A DNA stretch of 39,130 nt, taken from Pseudogulbenkiania sp. (lineage in GTDB: Bacteria > Pseudomonadota > Gammaproteobacteria > Burkholderiales > Chromobacteriaceae). This document shows, piece by piece, positions 33,014 through 39,130 of this stretch. Numbering within the stretch: the stretch's first letter is position 1; each line of letters starts with the position of its first letter. The notes below the pieces were generated by a model that ran no database searches, was not told the DNA's origin, and saw only the letters and a program-made list of their open reading frames with translations. The DNA lies in contig JAGLBD010000036.1 of NCBI GenBank assembly GCA_018260425.1, forward strand, positions 1 to 39,130, read 5' to 3'. Made by a program: the position numbers and the translations under genes.

Positions 33014-33925
33014 ATGCGTATCGCCAGTTCCCAATTTACCAATCAGATGCAGCAGGCGCTGGAGAGTAACCAGAGCCGGGTCGCTACCCTGCTGCAGCAA
33101 ATGTCTTCCGGTCGGCGCATCATCGTGCCGTCCGATGATCCGATCGCCAGTGTGCGCATGCTGCGCCTGTCGCGTGAGGAAGCGTCCATTTCGCAGTACC
33201 AGTCCAATATCCAGTCGCTCAGGTCGCGGCTCAGCCAGAACGAAACGGCCCTGACCAGCATGACCAACGACATGCTGGATATTCGTGACCTGATGGTGTG
33301 GGCGGTGGATGGCGGGGATTCCTCGGATGATCTGAATGCCATGTCCGGCAAGCTTGCGACCGTGCGTGATTCACTGCTGGCCGAAAGCAATGCCCGTGAC
33401 GACGAGGGCAACTACCTTTACTCGGGCACCACCACCCGTACCGCCCCGATCAAATACGATCCGACCGCCGCGGCGGGCAGCCGCTACAGCTATGTCGGCA
33501 ATACCGACAAGCAACTGGTGGTGGTCGGCAACGGTGTCACTCAGTACTCCAACGTCACGGTAGAAGAAATGGCGACTCTGCTTAACCATCTGGATTCGGC
33601 GGTCACGGTCATGGGGACCAAGGGCGTCAATGGCAACGATCCGGCCACCCGCGCGATCATTACCGGTGCCCTGGATGCCATCGATGTGGCGCAACGCAGT
33701 TTCAGTCAGAAGATTGCCAGTCTCGGCAGTGCGCAGAATACCATCGGCACCCTGTCCAATAACCATGGCAGCGTCAGTGTCGCCAATCAGCAAATCATGA
33801 CCGAACTGGGCGCCCAGGACTATACCGAGGCGAGCATCGCCATGAATGCCTATATGTTGGCGTTGCAGGCCACCAGCAAAGCCTATGGCAAGGTCAGCAG
33901 CCTGTCGCTGTTCGATGCAATCTAA
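33014..33925 (+). CDS. flgL: Hook-filament junction protein FlgL (HAP3)
   Basis: 303 residues with a GGAGGAGG ribosome site. The flagellin-like N-terminus (MRIASSQFTNQMQQALESNQ, then QMSSGRRIIVPSDDPIAS) and C-terminus (YTEASIAMNAYMLALQATSK) are conserved. It is followed after ten bases by the lafW-like gene. Confidence 0.95.
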   Translation: MRIASSQFTNQMQQALESNQSRVATLLQQMSSGRRIIVPSDDPIASVRMLRLSREEASISQYQSNIQSLRSRLSQNETALTSMTNDMLDIRDLMVWAVDGGDSSDDLNAMSGKLATVRDSLLAESNARDDEGNYLYSGTTTRTAPIKYDPTAAAGSRYSYVGNTDKQLVVVGNGVTQYSNVTVEEMATLLNHLDSAVTVMGTKGVNGNDPATRAIITGALDAIDVAQRSFSQKIASLGSAQNTIGTLSNNHGSVSVANQQIMTELGAQDYTEASIAMNAYMLALQATSKAYGKVSSLSLFDAI

Positions 33926-33935
33926 GGGGGGCTGA

Positions 33936-34967
33936 ATGGTCAGGATTACTTCCCGGGACGGTTTGCGTCCCGGAGGCGGAGAGGATGCCGCCACTCCCGC
34001 TGCACCGGCCGGCCGGGTCAGCGCCGAGTCGGGCAAACCTCATGCCGTACGCGGTACTGACCGGATCATCAGTCATCCCGGAACCTATCGTTATACGGCC
34101 GAGCTCAATGACAAACTGACCCGGTTTCAGCAAGCCGATGCCTATGTCGAGGTACTGGCCGGGCAACTGGAAAACCTTAAGGCGGACCTCAGTCAGCAAT
34201 TGACGCAACGGCGGGTCAATCCGGAAGCCGTTGCCGAGAGTGTTGCCGGGGTGGCCCGGGAATGGCAGCAGCGCAGCCGCAAGTCGGGGGGCTCGATTGA
34301 TGACCAACTGACACTGGCGACCCGCTCGGGCGCACGTCAGGCCTTCCGCATTCGTGGTCTGGACATGGCGACGCTGGCCGCCTCCGGGGGCGAAACCCTG
34401 ACGTTTTTCACCGGCATGAGTGGCATGCCGCCGTTGCCGGTGACGATTCCGGCCGGAGCGGATGCCCGTGAAATCCTCGCACGATTCAATCAGTCCCTGT
34501 CGCGGGCCGGCATTCAGGCCTCGCAAGACGAAGAGGGACGTCTCAGTTTCGACATTGCCGAAGAGGGCTTTGCCGCCTTGCAGGACCAACTGTCCTTGCG
34601 CGGCAGCGGCAATGTGTTTCCCGCCGGCCAACCCAACCGGGTGCGGCTGGATGCCGACCGTCCGGCACTGGAGCCGGCGCGGTGGGAGGTAGCGGATCAT
34701 GCTGCGATTCGTCGCACGCTTCGCGAAGTCATCGATGCGCTGGATCGCGTCACCCAGGTGCGGCAAAGTATTCGCCGTGCACTGGCGCAGACCGATGCGG
34801 CGATTGCGCAATTGGCGCGCCCGGACGAGGACGTCTGGGCGAAGGGATTCGCGACCGACTTTGCCGGTGCGCTCAATCAGCAGGACAATTATTCCGCACT
34901 GGCCAGTGTGGTTCCCGCGCTGATGGGAATCAGCCGTTACCGTGTGGTCAGTCTGTTGGCCCTGTAA
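33936..34967 (+). CDS. LafW-like putative hook-associated protein
   Basis: 343 residues. No close family is recognised with certainty. The N-terminal 40 residues look disordered. Helical, coiled-coil-prone stretches lie at about 55-115 and 265-300. Between them, residues about 184-220 (ILARFNQSLSRAGIQASQDE then EGRLSFDIAEEG) resemble the flagellin hook 'IN' motif found in flagellins and in FliD/FlgL-like proteins. Helical ends around such a core, directly after flgL, fit the Flag-2 gene lafW, described as a hook-associated protein. It may be an extra junction or sheath subunit exported by the flagellar apparatus. Function is inferred. Confidence 0.6.
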   Translation: MVRITSRDGLRPGGGEDAATPAAPAGRVSAESGKPHAVRGTDRIISHPGTYRYTAELNDKLTRFQQADAYVEVLAGQLENLKADLSQQLTQRRVNPEAVAESVAGVAREWQQRSRKSGGSIDDQLTLATRSGARQAFRIRGLDMATLAASGGETLTFFTGMSGMPPLPVTIPAGADAREILARFNQSLSRAGIQASQDEEGRLSFDIAEEGFAALQDQLSLRGSGNVFPAGQPNRVRLDADRPALEPARWEVADHAAIRRTLREVIDALDRVTQVRQSIRRALAQTDAAIAQLARPDEDVWAKGFATDFAGALNQQDNYSALASVVPALMGISRYRVVSLLAL

Positions 34968-34982
34968 TTCCCGGAGTTGCGC

Positions 34983-36461
34983 ATGCTGGATTTTTTGATG
35001 CGGGCTGCACGGCTGGACAGTGATCCGCTGCAGTCTCCCGAAGTCGCAAGCCGCTGGCTGGCCAACTGTCCGCCTGAGCAGACGGTGGCGCGGGTCAGTA
35101 GTGCGGTGGCGGCCTGGCTGCGTAAATCGCGCCGGCGCGATCTGGCCGCCTGCGAGGCACTGCTGGTGCTGTGTCAGGGAAGTCGTTCGGGCTACCAGAG
35201 CCTGTGCCGCGACTATCTGGCCGGCGAGTTGACCCTTAGTGCCGACGATGCCGAGCTTCGCACCCGTCTGCAGGAGTATCAACGGTGTCTGGTCTCGGCA
35301 CTGGATGCCTTGCCGGACCGCTTGCTGGCACGCAAGGATGCCTTGGCCATGCTGCTGGACCTGCTGCTGGATCAAGCCTTGTGGTGTTACTTTCGCCATC
35401 AGCGCACCCCGGCGGGGTTCTGGCTCACCGCCCATCGTGCCTACCGCTTGGCCGAAGCTGCGGCTCTCCACCAACTCCCCATGAGTCAGGGGGAGGCCAC
35501 GCTTGAACATCGTTATCTGCAGTTGCAACTGATGTCGCTGCTGTCGGGCGGCAACCTGACCTCTCGCCAGCTATTGGCCGCCAGTCAGTTGTTGCAACGC
35601 ATGCCCGCCATGCCGGCCTTGTCGCACGAGCCCCAACGTGGCGGCTTTGCCGTCTATCTGATCCGTGATGTTCCCCCGATGCGGGTGCTGGACGATGAAG
35701 GTCCGTCCGATGGTGCCCGCTTTTGGCACAGTGGTCCGGTGATGGATTCGCTGGCCTTGTGGCGCGATGCGCTGGAAGCGGATATGCAGTTGCCTATTCT
35801 GGCCTCGATCAGTCACCAAAGTGTGTTGACCCCGGCGTTCATGCGCCAGTTGGGGCGTGAATGGACCTCGATGCGGCGTTTCTACCGCCGTGCCGAACGG
35901 GTGCCGCTAAGTGGCCGGGTCGATGTGATTGCCCGGCTGGCCGGCATTCACCAGTTGCTCAGCCATGATGGTGAACATCCCGCCGAAACCGATTCGGTAT
36001 TGGGCTGGGATGGCTTGAATCGCAGCGACTCCGGTGTCGGGGTGATTCTGAGCGGCCCCGGCAATAACTGGGTGCGGCTGGGACGTTTGCTGGCCTATCG
36101 TACCGGCCCGGGAGAAGCATGGCATATCGGCATGGTGCGGCGCATCCGGCGTGAGGCGATGTACCGGCTGGAAGTCGGCATCGAACGCATGCCGCGGCCG
36201 GTGGCGGTCACCTTGCGGCCGCTGCCCGGCGATGGCTGGCTGGCGGAGATGCCTGCGGCGATGTGTCGTGACGAGGGCTTGATCGCGTTGTTGATTCATC
36301 TGCGCAATGACGCGTACCGGGGTACCGCCATTGTGTTGCCCCGCCAAGGCTATCAAGAGGGGCGCGAGCTGCTGCTGAACGAATGGGATGGTGTCACGAC
36401 GGTGCAGCTGGGGCGTCTGCTGGAGCAGGAGTCGGAACTGGTGCTGGCGGAATTGCGCTAG
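34983..36461 (+). CDS. PilZ-like domain protein, candidate c-di-GMP effector
   Basis: 492 residues from the ATG at 34983 with CCGGAG seven bases upstream. About 290 N-terminal residues are helical, Leu/Ala-rich and without a recognised domain. From about residue 300 a PilZ-like barrel is suggested by R302-x-x-x-R306 and, 40 residues on, N346-R-S-D-S-G351, the two c-di-GMP-binding motifs (RxxxR and [D/N]xSxxG). They are followed by alternating hydrophobic strands (VRLGRLLAYR; WHIGMVRRIRREAMYRLEVG). No membrane segment. It lies 15 bases after the lafW-like gene and is probably in the same operon. A role in c-di-GMP control of the flagellum is inferred. Confidence 0.5.
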   Translation: MLDFLMRAARLDSDPLQSPEVASRWLANCPPEQTVARVSSAVAAWLRKSRRRDLAACEALLVLCQGSRSGYQSLCRDYLAGELTLSADDAELRTRLQEYQRCLVSALDALPDRLLARKDALAMLLDLLLDQALWCYFRHQRTPAGFWLTAHRAYRLAEAAALHQLPMSQGEATLEHRYLQLQLMSLLSGGNLTSRQLLAASQLLQRMPAMPALSHEPQRGGFAVYLIRDVPPMRVLDDEGPSDGARFWHSGPVMDSLALWRDALEADMQLPILASISHQSVLTPAFMRQLGREWTSMRRFYRRAERVPLSGRVDVIARLAGIHQLLSHDGEHPAETDSVLGWDGLNRSDSGVGVILSGPGNNWVRLGRLLAYRTGPGEAWHIGMVRRIRREAMYRLEVGIERMPRPVAVTLRPLPGDGWLAEMPAAMCRDEGLIALLIHLRNDAYRGTAIVLPRQGYQEGRELLLNEWDGVTTVQLGRLLEQESELVLAELR

Positions 36462-36497
36462 AATCGGGGCTGGTCTGAACAGGTGTGAGTCGTCGTG

Positions 36498-37151
36498 ATG
36501 CACGATGTGTATATCAAAGGTTTTTTGTTGGCGTTGTCGTTGTGTCTGGATATCGGGGTGGTCAATACCGCGCTGATCAACACGGCGATCCGGGCCGGGG
36601 TGAAGCCGGCGCTGTATATGGGGCTGGGTTCCTGTGTCGGTGACATTGTCTACGCCGTGCTGTCGCTGTGCGGTCTGGCGCTGTTGCTGGCCTATACCCC
36701 GGTGCGCTGGGCCTTGTGGCTGGGGGGCGGGGCGATTCTGGTCTGGCTGACCTGGAAAATGGCGCGAGCCGCCTGGGAAGAAGCCCGTAAAGCCGACCTG
36801 CCAGCGGAATATGATCAGGCCGCCGAGGCCGGGGCGTCGTCAGTCAAGACCGATTTTCTGCGCGGGCTGGGGCTGGCGCTCGGTTCGCCGACCTCGATTT
36901 TATGGTTTGCCGCCGTGGGCGGCACTGTCATTGCCCAGGCGACCGATGGCAGTCTGGCGATGAACAGCGTATTTCTTGGCGGATTCTTTTGCGGGGGGAT
37001 GGTTTGGTCGGCCTTTCTCGCCATTCTGGCCGGCAAGGGGCGTCATCTGATCGGCCATCGTCTAACGCTCTACTGCAATATCATCTCGGCCCTGCTGTTT
37101 GCCTACTTCGCCGTTTCGGTGATCGGCAACGGCTATCGTACCCTGCTGTAA
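36498..37151 (+). CDS. LysE/RhtB-family exporter
   Basis: 217 residues from the ATG at 36498; an overlapping GTG three bases earlier is possible. About six membrane segments: the N-terminal FLLALSLCLDIGVVNTALIN motif, a central polar loop (about 95-118) and GLGLALGSPTSILWFAAVGG, typical of LysE-type amino-acid exporters. The substrate cannot be told. It lies 36 bases after the PilZ-like gene without a visible terminator, but its function appears unrelated to flagella. Confidence 0.85.
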   Translation: MHDVYIKGFLLALSLCLDIGVVNTALINTAIRAGVKPALYMGLGSCVGDIVYAVLSLCGLALLLAYTPVRWALWLGGGAILVWLTWKMARAAWEEARKADLPAEYDQAAEAGASSVKTDFLRGLGLALGSPTSILWFAAVGGTVIAQATDGSLAMNSVFLGGFFCGGMVWSAFLAILAGKGRHLIGHRLTLYCNIISALLFAYFAVSVIGNGYRTLL

Positions 37152-37164
37152 TCGCTGGCCTGCG

Positions 37165-37752
37165 TCACTCCGGAGCGTTGTGGCGCAGTACGCTTTCCAC
37201 CCGGCGGTCCGGGATCAGCCAGAGTAGCGCCACCCCGCAGTAACAGGCGATGCCGATCCACACCGATACCAGACTGCCGGCCATTCCCGCGATATAGACC
37301 AGCAGGCTGAGCTTGCCTTTGCCGTCATGGCGCAGTGCCCTTGCCACCAGTGACTCGCATCCCTCGTTGTTGACCAGCGCCCGTCCCAGCAGGTAATAGG
37401 CAACCGCGCACATGAACAACACCAGCCCGTAACAGAACACCGGCACGGTGGCGTAATGGTTGGTTCCCATCCAGGCCGTGACGAAGGGAATCAGCGACAG
37501 CCAGAACAACAGGTGCAGATTGCTCCACAGCACCAGCCCGTTGACGCGCTTGACCGCATGGAACAGATGGTGGTGGTTGTTCCAGTAAATCCCCACGTAC
37601 AAAAAACTGAGCAGATAGGACAAGAACACCGGCAGTAACGGTTGCAGGGCCGACCAGTCCGGGCGAGCGGGGGTTTTGAGTTCCAGCACCATGATGGTGA
37701 TGATGATGGCGATCACGCCATCGCTGAACGCTTCCAGCCGGTGTGTCTGCAT
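37165..37752 (-). CDS. TMEM175-family (DUF1211) predicted potassium channel
   Basis: 195 residues from the ATG at 37752, with GGAG upstream; the open frame upstream of it crosses a hairpin. The N-terminal signature RLEAFSDGVIAIIITIMVLE contains the RxxxFSDG motif of TMEM175 proteins. Six membrane segments are predicted, as in single-repeat bacterial members, which form tetrameric potassium-selective channels. It is convergent with the LysE gene, 13 bases apart. Confidence 0.85.
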   Translation of the reverse strand: MQTHRLEAFSDGVIAIIITIMVLELKTPARPDWSALQPLLPVFLSYLLSFLYVGIYWNNHHHLFHAVKRVNGLVLWSNLHLLFWLSLIPFVTAWMGTNHYATVPVFCYGLVLFMCAVAYYLLGRALVNNEGCESLVARALRHDGKGKLSLLVYIAGMAGSLVSVWIGIACYCGVALLWLIPDRRVESVLRHNAPE

Positions 37753-37778
37753 GTCGGACTCCGTGGCGCTGCAAGGCG

Positions 37779-37806
37779 ATGACGCCAACCGGAAGGCTGG
37801 CGTCAT
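37779..37806 (-). terminator. Hairpin between the FKBP and TMEM175 genes
   Basis: A 12-bp stem with one mismatch (37779-37790 with 37795-37806) and a 4-base loop lies 14 bases after the FKBP stop on the minus strand. No T-run follows, so it is a weak or factor-assisted terminator and may allow read-through into the TMEM175 gene. Confidence 0.4.
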
Positions 37807-37820
37807 GAGGGTCGCAGGGC

Positions 37821-38279
37821 TTATTTAACGTCCAGCAGTTCCACATCGAAAACCAGCGTGGCATTGGGCGGAATCACTCCACCGGCACCGCGCGCGCCAT
37901 AAGCCAGCGCTGCCGGAATGATCAGGGTGCGCTGACCGCCGACCTTCATGCCGGCCACGCCCTTGTCCCAGCCCTTGATGACTCGCCCGGCTCCCAGCGG
38001 GAAGCTGAACGGTTCGTTGCGGTCGCGCGAGCTGTCGAATTTCTCACCCTTCTGATCGGGCTTTTTGGTGTCGAGCAACCAGCCGGTGTAGTGCACCACC
38101 ACCTCTTTGCCGGCTACCGCAGGCTTGCCGGTGCCTTTCTTGACGTCCTTGATGATCAGCCCGTCGTTCTGGACGGCTTTGGCAGCGGGTTTTGCCTTGG
38201 TTTCCGCGGCAACGGCCGGCAGGCACAGGGTGGCGCCAAGGGTGGCAATCAGGCTCAGGCCGAGCAGTGTCTTGTTCAT
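37821..38279 (-). CDS. Periplasmic FKBP-type peptidyl-prolyl isomerase
   Basis: 152 residues from the ATG at 38279 with AGGAAA upstream. Signal peptide about 1-25 (MNKTLLGLSLIATLGATLCL then PAVAA). The FKBP domain (about 40-152) contains VVVHYTGWLLD, KFDSSRDRNEPFSFPLGAG, VIKGWDKGVAGMKVGGQR and IPPNATLVFDVELLDVK, so the active-site aromatic residues appear complete. It assists folding of periplasmic proteins. Confidence 0.95.
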   Translation of the reverse strand: MNKTLLGLSLIATLGATLCLPAVAAETKAKPAAKAVQNDGLIIKDVKKGTGKPAVAGKEVVVHYTGWLLDTKKPDQKGEKFDSSRDRNEPFSFPLGAGRVIKGWDKGVAGMKVGGQRTLIIPAALAYGARGAGGVIPPNATLVFDVELLDVK

Positions 38280-38520
38280 CGGGTTTCCTTGCAGTGTGTC
38301 ATGAATGTGCGATAGCGATTGTCGCATGGCCTTCGGCCACGGCGAAATCGGAGTCGTCGCCAAACCCTTACTATATCCTGTGATCTGAACGCGACAAACG
38401 GGTTTTTTGACAGGAGCAACCCTGCATCGGTTACCTCGAATGGTGCTATGGCTGGCCGGCATCGGTTTTGCATTCGGCTGCCGTGAGGAGCTTCGCAACA
38501 GGGGCAGGTGACGCCCCCGA
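38280..38520. other. Intergenic region upstream of the FKBP gene
   Basis: 241 bases without a convincing gene. On the minus strand TTGTCG (38392-38397), a 16-base spacer and TATAGT (38370-38375) form a plausible sigma-70 promoter for the FKBP gene. A GGGGC/GCCCC stem at 38501-38517 lies just after the stop of the minus-strand gene at 38521 and could be a weak terminator. Confidence 0.4.
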
Positions 38521-39105
38521 TCATCGCCATGTCTCGACAAGGTCTCCGTTGCGGCTTCGAATCTGGCTGGCTGGCACGTCGACGGATTCGGGAGTCCCGA
38601 AGAATGTCTTGCTGCTAGTTTCTGTGAAGGTGAGTTTGATCTCGCCAGTCCCGCTCAGAATGATGTGATGCGCCGCGCCCCGGCCTTGCGTGAGCGATCT
38701 CATGATGTCATCCGAATCGATAATGGTGATCTGGCCGGGGTCGAATGACGCCAGACAGTCCTCGAAAGCGATAAGGTTTTCCGGGAAATAATAGCCGTTG
38801 GCTTCCCATTCGCCATAACAGCCAAGAATAACAAGCCGGTCTTCCGGCCCGTGGCTGTTCAACTGTTCACACTGCCGGGCCAACGATAATTGGCCTGCCG
38901 TCTCTTCGGGGAAAATGACCGCGTGAGCCCCGGTTCTTGTGCCATCGGCACCTATGCGTATGCACACCAGGCAGCTATCAATTCCCGGGAATACCATGTC
39001 GTCGCTCAGGTTGCCCGTGCCGGCAACCTGACCTTCCCGTATGGCAATTCCCTGCGGGGCGCTGCCCGTTTTTTCAGGTTCATCGCGGTTTTCCGGGGAA
39101 GGCAT
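38521..39105 (-). CDS. Unknown protein with CheD-like Cys/His motif
   Basis: 194 residues, soluble, no signal peptide. I do not recognise the family with certainty. Residues 41-66 read GIDSC45 ... G59-A-H61-A-V-I-F-P, i.e. SC followed 16 residues later by H and xxxFP. This is the spacing and context of the catalytic Cys/His pair of CheD-type glutamine deamidases (SC...GxxHxxLP); the same dyad also occurs in CNF/BLF1-like toxins. A second cysteine is at 48. The C-terminal half is rich in Asp, Thr and Ser (QITIIDSDDIM). Nothing in the window ties it to chemotaxis. It runs away from the window end and its neighbour upstream is not visible. Confidence 0.4.
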   Translation of the reverse strand: MPSPENRDEPEKTGSAPQGIAIREGQVAGTGNLSDDMVFPGIDSCLVCIRIGADGTRTGAHAVIFPEETAGQLSLARQCEQLNSHGPEDRLVILGCYGEWEANGYYFPENLIAFEDCLASFDPGQITIIDSDDIMRSLTQGRGAAHHIILSGTGEIKLTFTETSSKTFFGTPESVDVPASQIRSRNGDLVETWR

Positions 39106-39130
39106 GCTTGATCTTCAAGAAGAAGTATGC

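Noticed and set aside
38440-38511. Small open frame (ATG at 38440, 23 codons) with a hydrophobic start
   Set aside because: No ribosome site before the ATG, very short, and no family recognised; likely chance.
1-39130. Insertion sequences, phage genes, CRISPR arrays, tRNA or rRNA genes
   Set aside because: I saw no transposase, integrase, regular short repeats or tRNA-like cloverleaf; apart from the flagellin duplication the locus looks intact and native.

Overview
The window is an almost complete flagellar locus of the lateral / Flag-2 type, followed by a short stretch of ordinary chromosomal genes. The DNA is GC-rich. Protein styles point to a betaproteobacterium, most likely a Chromobacterium-like member of the Neisseriales; that assignment is an inference from gene order and sequence style, since no marker gene is present. 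Gene order matches the lateral (Laf/Lfi/Lfg) systems of Vibrio parahaemolyticus and the E. coli Flag-2 locus rather than a primary polar system. The signs are fliM-N-P-Q-R-flhB-flhA divergent from fliEFGHIJ, then fliD-S-T-K-L-A-motA-motB, then flgMN/flgA/flgB-L plus a lafW-like gene.

Layout. 1-2240: two tandem flagellin genes with identical protein products, each with its own palindromic operator, long leader and terminator. 2248-3516: a second FliK-like protein whose C-terminus resembles FlhX (the FlhB C-terminal switch domain). 3522-9755 (minus strand): the export apparatus and C-ring genes flhA, flhB, fliR, fliQ, fliP, fliN, fliM, written left to right and transcribed from fliM to flhA. 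9756-9983: divergent control region with two tandem operators. 9984-15513: fliEFGHIJ (MS-ring, rotor, export ATPase). 15588-21833: fliD, fliS, fliT, fliK, fliL, fliA (sigma-28), motA, motB. 22134-22817: a Crp/Fnr-family regulator embedded in the locus. 22927-24343: flgM (anti-sigma factor), flgN (chaperone) and a stand-alone FlgJ-type muramidase. 24334-25032 (minus): flgA. 25224-33925: flgBCDEFGHIJKL, in which FlgJ carries only the rod-scaffold domain. 33936-36461: a LafW-like hook-associated protein and a PilZ-like protein. 36498-39105: a LysE-family exporter, a TMEM175-like channel, a periplasmic FKBP isomerase and an unknown protein with a CheD-like Cys/His motif.

Working model. The genes encode basal body, C-ring, export gate, rod, hook, cap, filament, stator, late sigma factor and anti-sigma factor. 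No fliO, flhF/flhG, sigma-54 activator (lafK) or chemotaxis gene is in the window. A 14-bp palindrome TGTGA-N4-TCACA, exact or with one or two changes, stands before both flagellins, before fliE/fliM (twice) and before fliD, with a degenerate copy at flgA/flgB. The embedded Crp-like protein keeps the CRP residues that read GTGA and lacks the cAMP phosphate-binding Arg-Ser pair, so it is the best candidate for the missing master regulator. The N4 spacing is two bases shorter than a normal CRP/FNR site, which is the main uncertainty.

Other points of note are correlated loss of rotor-stator charged residues in FliG and MotA, a FliM without the CheY-binding peptide, a split FlgJ and the FliK-FlhX fusion.
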